Assembly: GCF_000802305.1 (NCBI RefSeq)
Contig: NZ_JTDK01000005.1
Location: 1-64,000, forward strand
Length of the DNA stretch: 64,000 bases
From: Microbacterium mangrovi
GTDB taxonomy: Bacteria; Actinomycetota; Actinomycetes; Actinomycetales; Microbacteriaceae
Direction of reading: 5' to 3'
The notes beneath the pieces were generated by a model. That model saw only the letters and a list, made by a program, of their open reading frames with translations. It was not told where the DNA came from and made no database searches. Below are positions 37,242 through 47,274 of the stretch, in pieces; the first letter of the stretch is position 1; each line of letters starts with the position of its first letter. A program made the position numbers and the translations under genes.

Positions 37242-37881
37242 CGGCCCGCTCGGCGTCGTCCTCGTCGACGACCACCGGATGTTCGTCGAGGGACTCGGGA
37301 TGATGCTCGGTCAGGATCGGCGGCTCGACGTCCTCGGAATCGCATCGTCTTCATCCGAGGCGAGCGACCTCGTGAAGAGAGTGATGCCGGACGTCGTCTT
37401 GCTCGACGTGGACATCGATGACCAGCCCGCCGATCGAACGATCCGCCAGCTGCTCCGCGGCGATCCGTCCTTGTGCATCGTGATGCTCACCATGCACACC
37501 TACCAGCCGCTCTTGGACTCACTCATCCGCGCCGGGGCTCGCGCATGCGTGAACAAGAACCTCACGGCAGACGACCTGGTCCGGGCCGTCCTCGAGATCG
37601 CGGCGAATCCGGGGTTCGGGCGCCGAGAATCGGACTCCGCGCCGCCGGATTGTCACCATGTGACGCATCGTGAGCTCGAAGTTCTTCGCCTCGTGAACAT
37701 GGCGAAGTCGAATCGGCAGATCGCGCAAGAGCTGGGGATCTCCGAGGGAACCGTCAAGCGACACCTCCATGAAGCGAACGTCAAGCTCGTCGCGGTGAAT
37801 CGGTTGGATGCCGTCCGTAAAGCCGAGATGCTGGGTCTGCTCGACCACTCGTCGTTCGAGCGGGTCGCTCGGAGTTCATAG
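37231..37881 (+). CDS. LuxR/NarL-family response regulator
   Basis: 216 aa. Receiver domain with Asp13-Asp14, phospho-acceptor Asp59 (VVLLDVDID) and Lys in VNKNL. The C-terminal GerE helix-turn-helix is THRELEVLRLVNMAKSNRQI then AQELGISEGTVKRHLHEANVKL. It pairs with the kinase before it. The dyad at 33787-33818 is a possible target. Start at 37231 has gagg 6 bp upstream. Confidence 0.9.
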   Translation: MRPDGPLGVVLVDDHRMFVEGLGMMLGQDRRLDVLGIASSSSEASDLVKRVMPDVVLLDVDIDDQPADRTIRQLLRGDPSLCIVMLTMHTYQPLLDSLIRAGARACVNKNLTADDLVRAVLEIAANPGFGRRESDSAPPDCHHVTHRELEVLRLVNMAKSNRQIAQELGISEGTVKRHLHEANVKLVAVNRLDAVRKAEMLGLLDHSSFERVARSS

Positions 37882-37924
37882 AAACGCCCTTCCCTCCGGC
37901 CCGGCCGCCGACCACAATGGACGC

Positions 37925-38257
37925 GTGGACGCGCAGAACGAGCAACACGCACTCGAAGAGGTCGGCGACCGGCTGTCGCAGCTTTTCCCGTCGGTCGATC
38001 GCACGACGATCGACGGCATCATCCAGGAGGAGTACGCGCGCTTCGACGACGCGCACGTGCGGGACTACGTCCCGACCCTCACCGAGAACGCCGCGACCGA
38101 GCGGCTCCGCGAGCTCGCACCCCTCGTGCTCCCGGTCGCGCCGGAGGGCGGGGAGGAGCTCCAGCCCGTGGATTCCGATGTCAGCCTCGACCCGTACGAG
38201 ATCGAAGCGCGGTCGGAGCGGACCGGCCAGCTGAACGGCGAGGTCAGCAACAACTGA
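37925..38257 (+). CDS. Small acidic helical protein (three-helix-bundle type)
   Basis: 110 aa from GTG. Residues 1-60 (ALEEVGDRLSQLFPSVDRTT, then IDGIIQEEYARFDDAHVRDYVPTL) look like the three-helix-bundle dimerisation domain found in many actinobacterial small proteins. The rest is acidic and Pro-rich. Function unknown. It lies 43 bp after the response regulator but has the high G+C of the core genome. Confidence 0.7.
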   Translation: MDAQNEQHALEEVGDRLSQLFPSVDRTTIDGIIQEEYARFDDAHVRDYVPTLTENAATERLRELAPLVLPVAPEGGEELQPVDSDVSLDPYEIEARSERTGQLNGEVSNN

Positions 38258-38265
38258 GTTCGCCG

Positions 38266-38742
38266 TCACGCCTCCGCGAGCGCGGCGAGCGCCTCCGTGA
38301 CCGCACGCCAGCCCTCGAAGAACCCCAGCTCTTCGTGGCGCGCCCGCGCCGCGGCATCCGCGTGGCGCACGACGGCACGATAGTCGGTGCCCTCGGGATG
38401 CTCGCCGAGGATGATCTCCGCGGTCATCGGAACCGGGGCAGGGGTGGCCGGATGCCACGATGCGGTGATCGCGTTCGTGAACACGAGGCGGCGGACCGGC
38501 TCGACGACGAGGAAGATGCCGTCGGTGTGCGCCAGGAACGTGTCGCCGTCGTCGCTCATGCGGGTGATGATCGCCCCGCCGGGACGCGGATCGAGCACGT
38601 CGATCCGGGCCACGGCGGGCGGCGGCACCCACCAGGCCGCCAGCAGGGTCGGGTCGGTCCACGCATCCCACACCCGGCCGCGCGGGGCCCGGATCACCCG
38701 CTCGATGACGAGGTCGCGGTCACGGTCGATCTCCATGCTCAC
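38266..38742 (-). CDS. SRPBCC/AHSA1-domain protein
   Basis: 158 aa from GTG at 38742, chosen because ggagga stands 5 bp upstream; ATG two codons later is the alternative. Pattern IERVIRAPRGRVWDAWTDPTLLAAWWVPP is typical of AHSA1/SRPBCC. Ligand unknown. It follows the adenosine-specific kinase family gene by 14 bp. Confidence 0.85.
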   Translation of the reverse strand: MSMEIDRDRDLVIERVIRAPRGRVWDAWTDPTLLAAWWVPPPAVARIDVLDPRPGGAIITRMSDDGDTFLAHTDGIFLVVEPVRRLVFTNAITASWHPATPAPVPMTAEIILGEHPEGTDYRAVVRHADAAARARHEELGFFEGWRAVTEALAALAEA

Positions 38743-38756
38743 GGGCGTCCTCCGGG

Positions 38757-39245
38757 TCAGAGCTTGTAGCCGATGGCACGCAGCAGGTCTCGGCGGTCGG
38801 CGGCATCCTGCTCGGTCTCCACGCCCACCGGCGGGTCGCCGTCGATCACCCCGGCGACCCCGCGGCCGGCCTCGGTGACCGCGACCAGCAGCTGCACCGG
38901 GTTGGCGGTCGCGCAGTACACCGTGCACACCTCGGGCACGGCCTTGACCTGGTTCAGCACGTTCACCGGGAAGCCCTCGCGCAGCATGATGACGAACACG
39001 TGTCCGGCGCCGACCGCGACGGCGGCGTGCACCGCGAGGCCGACGAGGGCGTCGTCGTTGCCGGTGCGCCTGACCAGGCGCGCGCCGGATGCCTCGTTGA
39101 AGGCGACCCCGAACCGCAGCGTGCCGCCGACCCCGGCGAGCGCCTCGTGCAGGTCTTCGACGGTCTTGATGAAGTGCGACTGGCCGACGATGACGTTGAC
39201 GTCATCCGGCTTGTCGATCGGTACGACCTCGATGTCCACGGCCAT
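38757..39245 (-). CDS. Adenosine-specific kinase family protein (DUF355)
   Basis: 162 aa. Conserved blocks GQSHFIKTVEDLHEAL, RFGVAFNEASG, GHVFVIMLREGFPVNVLNQV, EVCTVYCATANP and LRAIGYK at the C-terminus match this archaeal/bacterial family, assigned as an adenosine-specific kinase from a structural study. In vivo role is unsettled. It is first of a two-gene minus-strand unit. Confidence 0.88.
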   Translation of the reverse strand: MAVDIEVVPIDKPDDVNVIVGQSHFIKTVEDLHEALAGVGGTLRFGVAFNEASGARLVRRTGNDDALVGLAVHAAVAVGAGHVFVIMLREGFPVNVLNQVKAVPEVCTVYCATANPVQLLVAVTEAGRGVAGVIDGDPPVGVETEQDAADRRDLLRAIGYKL

Positions 39246-39342
39246 GGCGGACCTCCCTCGACGTGGGTCAGCCTAGCCGGGAGGCGGCGCCGATTCGAGG
39301 GACCGATCGGAACGCCGGGCGACGCCCGTTACGCTTGATCCG

Positions 39343-40830
39343 ATGACGAACACGCGCGCCGAGGCCGCCTACCTGCGCTCCCTGGCTGCGTTCCGCACCC
39401 CGACGCTCGACCTGCTGCACGGCCGGTACGCCCCGTTCGTGGTCGCCGCGCTGTCGGTGGTGTTCACCGTGGACCGTCCGGCGGTCGCGGTCGCCGACGC
39501 GCACGCCGAGGTCGGCGAGATCCTCGACGAGCTCCGAGCGAGCGGCTACGACGACGGCGAACGAGCCCTCCCGGCCGGGACGGCCCGCGAGATCTGCCGG
39601 TCCTGGGTACGGGTCGGGTGGCTCGTACCGCAGATCGACGGCGACGTCGAGGTGTACCGGCTCACCGCGCACGCGGTGGGGGCGCTGGAGATCACCGGCC
39701 GCACCGGCGGCGGACGCACCCGGGTGTCGAAGTCACGGGTGCGCACCCTGCTGGAGGCGGTGGAGCGGCTCTCCGCGGATGCCGAGGCCGACCCCGAGCG
39801 GCGGATGGCCCGGCTCATCGAGGAGCGCAACGCCCTGGACGCCGAGATCGCCCGGCTCGCCGCGGCGGGCGACGCGGAGCCGGTCGATGACGAGCAGCTC
39901 CTCGAAGAGGCCGAGAACATCCTGCATCTGGCCCGCGAGCTGCCGGCGGACTTCGCCCGCGTCGCCGAGTCGATCAAGGCCATGCAGCGCGATGTCGTCG
40001 CGGATCTGCGCCGCGACGTGCGCCCGACCGGCGAGGTGCTGCGCGAGTACCTGGAGCGCGGGCAGCACGTCATGAAGGCCACCCCGGAGGGTCGCGCGTT
40101 CGCCGGCGCGCTGCGGCTCATCGGCGATCCCGCCCGCATCGACGATCTCACTGAGCAGCTGCACACCCTGCTCGCCCAGCCCTTCACACGGCTCATGGAC
40201 ACCGACCAGCGCGCGGAGCTGGATGCCATCGGCCGCCGCGTGGAGCTCGGCGTGCAGGAGGTGCTGACCGCGCAGCGGCGGGCATCCCACGTGATCACCG
40301 GGCAGGTGCGCACCCACGACCCGGTGCGCGACCGCCAGGTCGACGACCTGCTGCGCGACGTCATGTCGGGACTGCAGAACTGGACGCGACCGGGCACGCC
40401 GGATGCCCCCGTCGACCCGCTGCGCTCCCTGCCGGTGGCCGGCATCGGGCACCTGCGCCAGTCGGTGGGCGACATCCGTCCGCCCGGCGCACCCGCCGCC
40501 CTGACCGCGGCGGACGACGTCGAGTTCCTCGATGCCGACACCCGGGCCTGGGGCGGCCCGCACTATGCCGAACTCGAGGCGTACGTGTCGGGTCTGGGCG
40601 CGGAGTTCGATCTCGGCGCGGCGTTCGCCGAGGCGCCCGCTGACGCCCGGCGTCCGGTCGACCTGCTGGGCCTGCTGGAGATCGCCCACCGCAACGGGAT
40701 GAGCGAGGGCGACGACGTCTCGATCGCCCTCGCGCATCGCCCGGACGGGACCACGCGCCGGTTCGCGTTCGGATCCGTGACCGCCCGGGCCTCGGCCGCC
40801 CCGGCCCCGAAGGAGTACGACGATGAGTGA
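39343..40830 (+). CDS. jetA: JetA/MksF-like protein (DUF3375), kleisin of a Wadjet-type SMC complex
   Basis: 495 aa. The N-terminal winged-helix region ([20 protein letters not shown]), Arg/Glu-rich helices and DILAR-like long coiled segments fit DUF3375. In Wadjet/MksBEFG systems JetA bridges the SMC heads. It overlaps jetB by 8 bp. It opens a three-gene operon with ATG start 97 bp from the divergent kinase gene. Confidence 0.85.
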   Translation: MTNTRAEAAYLRSLAAFRTPTLDLLHGRYAPFVVAALSVVFTVDRPAVAVADAHAEVGEILDELRASGYDDGERALPAGTAREICRSWVRVGWLVPQIDGDVEVYRLTAHAVGALEITGRTGGGRTRVSKSRVRTLLEAVERLSADAEADPERRMARLIEERNALDAEIARLAAAGDAEPVDDEQLLEEAENILHLARELPADFARVAESIKAMQRDVVADLRRDVRPTGEVLREYLERGQHVMKATPEGRAFAGALRLIGDPARIDDLTEQLHTLLAQPFTRLMDTDQRAELDAIGRRVELGVQEVLTAQRRASHVITGQVRTHDPVRDRQVDDLLRDVMSGLQNWTRPGTPDAPVDPLRSLPVAGIGHLRQSVGDIRPPGAPAALTAADDVEFLDADTRAWGGPHYAELEAYVSGLGAEFDLGAAFAEAPADARRPVDLLGLLEIAHRNGMSEGDDVSIALAHRPDGTTRRFAFGSVTARASAAPAPKEYDDE

Positions 40831-41596
40831 GTCCGCCACCCTGGTTGCCGCGGCGGCCGAGGATGCCGTGCCCGCCGCAGCGCCGACGGATCCGTTCATC
40901 GCCCCCGTGGCGATGGAGGACGACCCCGACGAGCTGTTCGCCGGTGACCGCGGGGTGCTCGACCCCGAGGTGCGGCGCGTGCTCGTCCACGTGCTGCAAC
41001 GGCGCTTCCTCCTCGCCGACCGGCACCGCGATGCATGGACCGTGCTGCTGGACAACCAGCAGCTCATCGAGTCGCGGCTGAACGACCTGTTCGTGCGGCT
41101 GGTCGTCGACCACGACCGCGGCGTGGCGTACAAGCAGCAGGTGCGCTCCGACGAGCTCGACGTGCCGATCCTGCTGCGCGACTCCGCCTACTCGCGCTCC
41201 GAGACCCTCGTGCTCGTGCACCTGCGCACCGTCTACCAGCGCGAGACAGCCGCCGGCGAGCCGTCGGCGCGCGTCGACATCGAAGACGTCGAGCAGACCG
41301 TGCTCAGCTACTTCGCGGATGCCGACGGCGACACCGCCCGGCGGCAGAAGGCGATCCGCAAGGCGCTGGACCGCCTCGCCCGCGACGGCATCGTCGAAGA
41401 GGAATCCTCCGGCCGGTTCCGCATCAGCGCCCTCGTGGAGATCGTGCTCAGCGCCGAGAAGCTGCGCGAGCTGCGCGACTGGCTGCGCGAGCAGACCGTC
41501 GACGCGGACGACGACGCGCTCGCCGGCGAGGACCCGGATGCCGGCGACGACCCGGAGACCGCGGAGAACGCCCCGTTCGAGGAGAGCGCACTGTGA
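40823..41596 (+). CDS. jetB: JetB/MksE-like protein (DUF4194)
   Basis: 257 aa. After a 35-residue acidic/Ala arm comes the DUF4194 winged-helix pair ([20 protein letters not shown] and [24 protein letters not shown] segment). It is the KITE subunit of the SMC complex. The acidic C-terminus (about 20 Asp/Glu) is notable. GTG of jetC overlaps its stop. Confidence 0.85.
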   Translation: MSESATLVAAAAEDAVPAAAPTDPFIAPVAMEDDPDELFAGDRGVLDPEVRRVLVHVLQRRFLLADRHRDAWTVLLDNQQLIESRLNDLFVRLVVDHDRGVAYKQQVRSDELDVPILLRDSAYSRSETLVLVHLRTVYQRETAAGEPSARVDIEDVEQTVLSYFADADGDTARRQKAIRKALDRLARDGIVEEESSGRFRISALVEIVLSAEKLRELRDWLREQTVDADDDALAGEDPDAGDDPETAENAPFEESAL

Positions 41597-44500
41597 CCAT
41601 GCTCGACACGCTGTTCGGACTGATCCCGGCGGCATCCCGCGGCCAGCAGTGGCTCGCCGAAGACCTGCAGCTGGTGAACTGGGGCGGCTACGACGGTGCG
41701 CACCGGGTGCGCTTCTCGCCGGCGGCGACGCTGCTGTGCGGCGGATCGGGATCGGGCAAGTCGACGCTCATGGACGCCTACATCGCGCTCATGATGCCGC
41801 ACACCACCCCGTTCAACGGGGCGTCCAACGGCGGAGTGACCGGCCGCCCGCGCGGCGAGGAGCAGCGCAACATCCTCTCCTACGCCCGCGGCAAGCTCGA
41901 CGAGTCGCGCACCGAGGACGGCACGAAGATGCGCGTGCTCCGCGGCGACGGCGAAGACACCTGGACCGCGGTCGCGATGACGTGGCTCGACCACGACGGG
42001 TCCCGGTTCACCGCCCTGCGGGCCTGGTACCTCCCGGCGGCGGCGCGCGTCCTCGAAGACACCGTGCGGGTGCGGGCGACGACAGACCGGGCGTTCGACC
42101 TCACCGTGCTGGAGAGCGCGGCGGCCGCACACTTCACCGACACCTCTCTCAAGGCAGTGGGCCTCGACCCGGTGGGCACGGACCGCGAGTTCTCCGCGCG
42201 ACTCCACGCCGTGCTCGGCATCGGGGCCGCCGGCGCCGGGGCGAAGGCGATGAGCCTGCTCGCCCGCATCCAGGCCGGGCAGCAGATCACCACCGTCGAC
42301 GACCTGTACAAGCGGCTGGTGCTCGAAGAGCCCGAGACCATGGCGACGGCCGACGCCGTGGTGGCGCACTTCGACGAGCTCGAGGGCACCCGCACCCGCA
42401 TGCTGACCGCCCGGCAGCAGGTGGCGGCCCTGGAACCGATCCGCGATCTGCGCGAGAAGATCGCCGGCGCCGAGCAGCGCGTGCGGCTCATCGACGAGGT
42501 CGGCGACTTCGCCGATCCGGCATCCCTCGCCTCCCTGTGGCGCGCCGAGCGCCGTCTCGACCTGCTGCGAGAGGTCGAGACCGAACTGCGCGACAGCAAG
42601 CACGCCGCCGACACGGCCCTGCGGGAACTGCGCTCGCGGGCGGATGCCGCCGAGTCCGAGCGCGACGGCCTCGCCGACGTGCTGCGGCTCTCCGGCGGCG
42701 ACCGGCTCGAGACCGCGCAGCGCGAGCTTCGTGACGTCGAGCGGCGACTGGCGACCGTGCAGCGCAACCGCGGCGCGTTCGACGAGGACCTGCGGGTGCT
42801 CGGCGCCGAGGCATCCACCGCGGATCAGTTCACCGCGCTCGCCGGTCGCGCCCGCGAGGCGCTCGCGGACACCGACGCGAAGCGCACCGCCCGTCAGGAG
42901 TTCGCCGAGGCCATCGCCGCGCATCGCGCCGTGGCCGCCGAGATCGCCGACCTCGAGGCGGAGCGCCGGCGCGCGGCCGAGGGGCGCGACAGCATCCCGC
43001 GCCCCCTGCACGAGTCCCGGGCGCTCCTCGCCGAGGCCGCCGGGCTCGACATCGCCGACCTGCCGTTCGTCGGCGAGCTCATCGAGGTGCGCACCGAGTT
43101 CGAGCCGTGGCGGGAGGCGTTCAACCTCGCGCTCGGCGGCTTCGCCACGACCCTGATGATCGACGTCGCGCACGTGGCCCGGTTCCGCGACGCCATCAAC
43201 GCGGTCCGTACTCCGGTGCGACTGCGCTACGAGGGGGTGCACACCGGACTCGACGAGGCCGGGGCCCGCGACGGGTCCACCCTGCCGGGCCGGCTCGACT
43301 ACCGCTCCACGCCGTTCACCGGCTGGCTGCAGCAGCGGCTCGACGAGCGCTTCGGGTTCGTGTGCGTGGACTCGGCGACCGACCTCGCCGCGCACCGCAT
43401 GGCCCTCACGATCACCGGGCAGATCTCGCAGGGCAACCGCGGCGCGCACGGCGGGCACGGGCGTGAGAACGTGCTCGGCTTCTCGAGCGAGCGGCGGGTG
43501 CGCGAACTCGCCGGGCAGATCGATCGCGCCCGTGCACGGCTCGTCGACGCGATCGAGGCCGCCGAGGCGGCCGAGGCGGCACTGGACGCGGTCGATTCGC
43601 GCCTGGCCGCGTACGCGCGCATCGAGGACCTCACCTGGGAACAGGTCGACGTGGACACCGTGACGGCCGAGCGCGACCGGTGGACCGCCGTCGTCGACGA
43701 CGTGACGGCATCCAATCCCGAGATCGCCCGTGTTCAGGGCCAGATCGCCGCAGCCAAGGGCAAGGCCGAGAACCTGCGCGCGGAGATCGCGCGAGCGACG
43801 GTCGAACGTGAGCAGATCGAGGCGCGCTGGGCGGACGTGACCGACGACGTGGATGCCAGCCAGTCGACGCTGGACGACGCCGAGGATGCCGGGCTCGCCC
43901 TCAGCGACGACCAGCGCGGATTCCTGGATGCCCGGTTCACGCTGCGCGAGACGGCGGCCGCCGCGGCCCCGTCGGTCGTGCTGGCCCGCTTCGACGCGGC
44001 GCTGGCCACGGCGGCGCAGCGGCTCGACGAGGACCGGGCGGCGGCGACGGCCTCCCACGAGGAGCAGCGCGACAGCCTGCGCCGGGTGATGGCGGGGTTC
44101 CTGGAGCGGTGGCCCAACCCGAACCTGCTGCCCGACCCGGACACCTCGACCGCCGACTTCGAGCACATCCTCGCCGCGCTCCAGGCGAGCGGCCTGCACG
44201 AGCTCGAGGCGGAGTGGCGGGACAGCCTGCTGAACCTGTCGGGCAACGACCTCACGAACCTCGATTCGACCCTCAGCCGGTCGCTGCGCGAGATCCGCGA
44301 GCGCATCGACCCGATCAACCGCATCATGCAGGACCTCCCGTTCTACGACGACGATCACCGCCTGCAGATCACCACGCGCGAGAACCAGTCCGAGGCGCGC
44401 CGCCGCTTCCGGCGCGAACTGCGCGACGTGCGCGGGCTGATCGACACCGCCTCGACCGACGACGAGCGCGAGCAGGTGTACCGGCGCATGGCGCGGCTGA

Positions 44501-44949
44501 TCGGCCGGATGCGGCGCACCGCCCCCGACTTCGGCGACCTGATCGACGTCCGTAACCACGTGCGCGTCAGCGCGGAGCGGGTGGATGCCGCCACCAAGCA
44601 GCATGTGGCCCTCTACGACCACATCGGCGAGAAGTCCGGCGGCGAATCGCAGGAGCTCATCGCCTTCATCGTCGGCGCCGCGCTCCGCTACCAGCTGGGG
44701 GATGCCGGCTCCGAGCGCCCCCGGTACGCCCCGGTGTTCATGGACGAGGCCCTCATCAAGGCCGACGCGCACTTCACCAAGCGGGCGATCGGCGCCTGGC
44801 GCGGCCTCGGGTTCCAGCTCGTCATCGGCGCGCCGAACGACAAGTACAGCGCCATCGAGCCGCACGTGGACGTCGAGTACGACATCCTCAAGGACACCCG
44901 TGGGCGCTCGTGGGCGAAACCGAAGGTGGGTCTGCCGGAGTACGCCTGA
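41593..44949 (+). CDS. jetC: JetC/MksB-like SMC ATPase
   Basis: 1118 aa. Walker [10 protein letters not shown] at residues 50-58; long coiled coil with hinge-like globular part around residues 470-620; ABC signature KSGGESQE near 1014-1021; Walker B VFMDEAL near 1049 with a [15 protein letters not shown] switch. This is the motor of Wadjet (plasmid defence) or MksBEF condensin complexes. GTG start with ggagag upstream; an in-frame ATG lies two codons on. No jetD nuclease follows; a transporter does. Confidence 0.88.
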   Translation: MTMLDTLFGLIPAASRGQQWLAEDLQLVNWGGYDGAHRVRFSPAATLLCGGSGSGKSTLMDAYIALMMPHTTPFNGASNGGVTGRPRGEEQRNILSYARGKLDESRTEDGTKMRVLRGDGEDTWTAVAMTWLDHDGSRFTALRAWYLPAAARVLEDTVRVRATTDRAFDLTVLESAAAAHFTDTSLKAVGLDPVGTDREFSARLHAVLGIGAAGAGAKAMSLLARIQAGQQITTVDDLYKRLVLEEPETMATADAVVAHFDELEGTRTRMLTARQQVAALEPIRDLREKIAGAEQRVRLIDEVGDFADPASLASLWRAERRLDLLREVETELRDSKHAADTALRELRSRADAAESERDGLADVLRLSGGDRLETAQRELRDVERRLATVQRNRGAFDEDLRVLGAEASTADQFTALAGRAREALADTDAKRTARQEFAEAIAAHRAVAAEIADLEAERRRAAEGRDSIPRPLHESRALLAEAAGLDIADLPFVGELIEVRTEFEPWREAFNLALGGFATTLMIDVAHVARFRDAINAVRTPVRLRYEGVHTGLDEAGARDGSTLPGRLDYRSTPFTGWLQQRLDERFGFVCVDSATDLAAHRMALTITGQISQGNRGAHGGHGRENVLGFSSERRVRELAGQIDRARARLVDAIEAAEAAEAALDAVDSRLAAYARIEDLTWEQVDVDTVTAERDRWTAVVDDVTASNPEIARVQGQIAAAKGKAENLRAEIARATVEREQIEARWADVTDDVDASQSTLDDAEDAGLALSDDQRGFLDARFTLRETAAAAAPSVVLARFDAALATAAQRLDEDRAAATASHEEQRDSLRRVMAGFLERWPNPNLLPDPDTSTADFEHILAALQASGLHELEAEWRDSLLNLSGNDLTNLDSTLSRSLREIRERIDPINRIMQDLPFYDDDHRLQITTRENQSEARRRFRRELRDVRGLIDTASTDDEREQVYRRMARLIGRMRRTAPDFGDLIDVRNHVRVSAERVDAATKQHVALYDHIGEKSGGESQELIAFIVGAALRYQLGDAGSERPRYAPVFMDEALIKADAHFTKRAIGAWRGLGFQLVIGAPNDKYSAIEPHVDVEYDILKDTRGRSWAKPKVGLPEYA

Positions 44950-45007
44950 GCGCGCCTTTCGCCGTGGCGTCCGTGGTTCTGCCACGATGTAATCCGCCCC
45001 TGCGGAT

Positions 45008-45035
45008 CCTCCTCAGACGGCACCGTCTGGGGAGG
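45008..45035 (+). promoter_or_regulatory. Hairpin enclosing the ribosome site of the DHA2 transporter gene
   Basis: Arms cctcctcagacgg and ccgtctggggagg pair over 13 bp with one G-U, loop ca. The 3' arm ends in the ggggagg that serves the GTG at 45041. It may be the jetC terminator, a translation switch, or both. Confidence 0.6.
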
Positions 45036-45040
45036 TTCTC

Positions 45041-46687
45041 GTGAAGAAGTGGTGGCCCATCGTCATCCTCGGTCTGGCGCAGTTCGTGATGGTGCTCGAC
45101 AGCACCGTCATGAACGTGTCGATCTCGACCGTCGTGAAGGACCTCGACACGACGGTCACCGCCATGCAGGCGGCGATCACGTTCTACACGCTCACGATGG
45201 CGGCGTTCATGCTGCTGGGGTCGAAGCTCGGTGACGTGTGGGGGCGCCGTCGCGCGCTTGTGATCGGCTCCATCGTCTACGGCCTCGGGTCACTGACCAC
45301 CGGCCTCAGCCAGAACTTCGCGACGCTGTTCACCGGCTGGTCGATCGTGGAGGGGCTCGGTGCGGTGCTGGTGATCCCCGCGATCGCCGCCCTCGTGGCC
45401 GACAACTACACCGGCAAGGACCGGGTGACCGCGTTCGCGATCATCGGTGCGATCTCGGGCGGGGCGGTCGCCGCCGGGCCACTCATCGGCGGGTACTTCA
45501 CCACCTACCTCAGCTGGCGCTACGTGTTCATCGCCGAGACCGTGATCATGCTGTTCGTGCTGATCTTCGCGCGGGTCATCGCCGACAGCAGCACGCGCAC
45601 GCGCATCCGCATCGACCTCTGGAGCGTCGTGCTCTCGGCCGCCGGACTCGTGCTCATCGTGTACGGGATGCTGCAGTCCAAGGTGTGGGGCTGGATCCTG
45701 CCGACCGCACCGCTCGTGGTCGGCGACGTCACCATCGCGCCGTTCGGTCTGTCGCCGGTGCCCTTCATCATCGCGATCGGCGTCGTGCTGGTCTGGCTGT
45801 TCCTGCGCCGGCAGCGCCGCCTCGCGGCATCCGGCCGACCCGCCCTGCTGGATGTCACGATGTTCTCCATCGCGCAGCTGCGTTCTGGCCTGGCCGTGCT
45901 CGGCGCGCAGTACGCGGTGCTCGCCGGCCTCTTCTTCATGATCCCGGTCTACCTGCAGATGACGCTCGGGATGGATGCCCTCGACACCGGCATCCGGATC
46001 TTCCCGCTGTCGATCGGGCTCATCCTCTTCTCGATCGTCGGAACCGTGTTCACGCGCTTCTGGTCGCCGCGACGGATCGTGCGCATCGGGCAGCTGGTTC
46101 TGGTGGCGAGCTCGCTCGTGCTGCTCAGCTCGATCTACCCGGACCTGCGCAGCACGGTCTTCGCCATCGGCATGTTCTTCGCCGGTTCGGGGCTGGGGCT
46201 GCTCGCCTCGCAACTGGGCAACGTGAACATGTCGAGCGTCGACGAATCGCGCTCGAGTGAAGCCGGCGGCCTGCAGGGCGTGTTCCAGAACCTGGGCTCG
46301 TCGCTGGGCACCGCGCTCATCGGCTCGATCCTCATCGCGACGCTCGGCTCGACCTTCACCGTCGCCGTCGGCGAGAGCGGCCTGTCGGCCGAGTCCAAGT
46401 CGGCCGTGCTGGAAGCGACCCAGTACGGCGTCGCGATCATGCCGACCGCCGGCGTGCCCGAGGTCGCCGCTGAGGCGGGACTGCCCGCCGACGAGGGGCA
46501 GGAGCTGCAGCAGATCTACGCCGACTCGCAGCTGGATGCGCTGCGCACATCGCTGTTCGCCCTGGCCGCGATCGCCGCCCTCGCGCTGTTCTTCTCCCGC
46601 AACATCCCGAACGTCGTGCTTGGCAAGGCCGAGGAGTCGTCGGGCGGGCCCGAGCCGAAGCCCGAGCCGAGCGCCACCGCGAGCTGA
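45041..46687 (+). CDS. DHA2-family (EmrB/QacA) drug:H+ antiporter
   Basis: 548 aa with 14 helices. N-terminal LAQFVMVLDSTVMNVSISTV (motif D1), LGSKLGDVWGRRRALVIGS (motif A) and AISGGAVAAGPLIGGY (motif C) identify a 14-TM exporter. A hydrophilic Ala/Glu loop (about 430-500) and a Pro/Glu tail are present. Substrate unknown. GTG start lies in the shadow of a hairpin. Confidence 0.92.
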   Translation: MKKWWPIVILGLAQFVMVLDSTVMNVSISTVVKDLDTTVTAMQAAITFYTLTMAAFMLLGSKLGDVWGRRRALVIGSIVYGLGSLTTGLSQNFATLFTGWSIVEGLGAVLVIPAIAALVADNYTGKDRVTAFAIIGAISGGAVAAGPLIGGYFTTYLSWRYVFIAETVIMLFVLIFARVIADSSTRTRIRIDLWSVVLSAAGLVLIVYGMLQSKVWGWILPTAPLVVGDVTIAPFGLSPVPFIIAIGVVLVWLFLRRQRRLAASGRPALLDVTMFSIAQLRSGLAVLGAQYAVLAGLFFMIPVYLQMTLGMDALDTGIRIFPLSIGLILFSIVGTVFTRFWSPRRIVRIGQLVLVASSLVLLSSIYPDLRSTVFAIGMFFAGSGLGLLASQLGNVNMSSVDESRSSEAGGLQGVFQNLGSSLGTALIGSILIATLGSTFTVAVGESGLSAESKSAVLEATQYGVAIMPTAGVPEVAAEAGLPADEGQELQQIYADSQLDALRTSLFALAAIAALALFFSRNIPNVVLGKAEESSGGPEPKPEPSATAS

Positions 46688-46702
46688 CCCGCCGCGCCGG
46701 GG

Positions 46703-47179
46703 TCAGCCCGCGCGCGTCCCGCCACGGCGGGCGGCGAGGTACTCCGCCGGCATCCCCGGGCCGATCCGCACGGCCACCTCGGCGGGCGGGACGGGACCGC
46801 ACTCGTCGCACACCGTGCGGGCGTGCACGGCGCCGTCGCCGCAGGCCGTGTGCCGGTAGAGGATCGGGGGTTCGATCGGGGAGGCCCACTCGTCGCCCCA
46901 CTCGGTGAGCGCGATGAGCGCCACAGCCAGCGCCCGCCCCTTCTCGGTGAGCAGGTACTGCGCGTCGTCGTCGCGGGTCATCACGCCGCTCGCGACGAAC
47001 GCGTCCAGCCGCGAGGCGAGCACGTTCGTCGCGATCCCGAGGTTGTGCTGGAAGTCGCCGAACCGCGTCACGCCCGCGAAGAGCGCGTCGCGGATGATGA
47101 GCAGACTCCACCGTTCGCCGACGAGCTCGAGCGAGCGCGCGATGGAGCACACCTGCGAGTCGTATGTCTTTCCGAGCAC
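46703..47179 (-). CDS. HxlR-family transcriptional regulator
   Basis: 158 aa. The winged helix is CSIARSLELVGERWSLLIIR then FGDFQHNLGIATNVLASRLD, with a redox-capable Cys at about residue 11. The C-terminus has a CGDGAVHARTVCDECG Cys pattern that may bind zinc. It is divergent from the SRPBCC gene with two matching operators between them (47195-47241). It points towards, and is convergent with, the DHA2 gene. Confidence 0.9.
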   Translation of the reverse strand: MLGKTYDSQVCSIARSLELVGERWSLLIIRDALFAGVTRFGDFQHNLGIATNVLASRLDAFVASGVMTRDDDAQYLLTEKGRALAVALIALTEWGDEWASPIEPPILYRHTACGDGAVHARTVCDECGPVPPAEVAVRIGPGMPAEYLAARRGGTRAG

Positions 47180-47194
47180 GTTCCGAAACTACCA

Positions 47195-47241
47195 CTTGTG
47201 TGATGCAAGCAGGGCCGGTAGCGTGACTTGCATCACGCAAG
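47195..47241. promoter_or_regulatory. Pair of HxlR-type operators
   Basis: cttgtgtgatgcaag (47195-47209) and cttgcatcacgcaag (47227-47241) are inverted copies, identical in 14 of 15 bases, with centres 32 bp apart (three helix turns). Each is itself a cttg/caag dyad. They sit between the divergent HxlR and SRPBCC genes. Confidence 0.75.
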
Positions 47242-47274
47242 GCGATCGGCGCCGCGAGGACGAGGGAGTACGAC

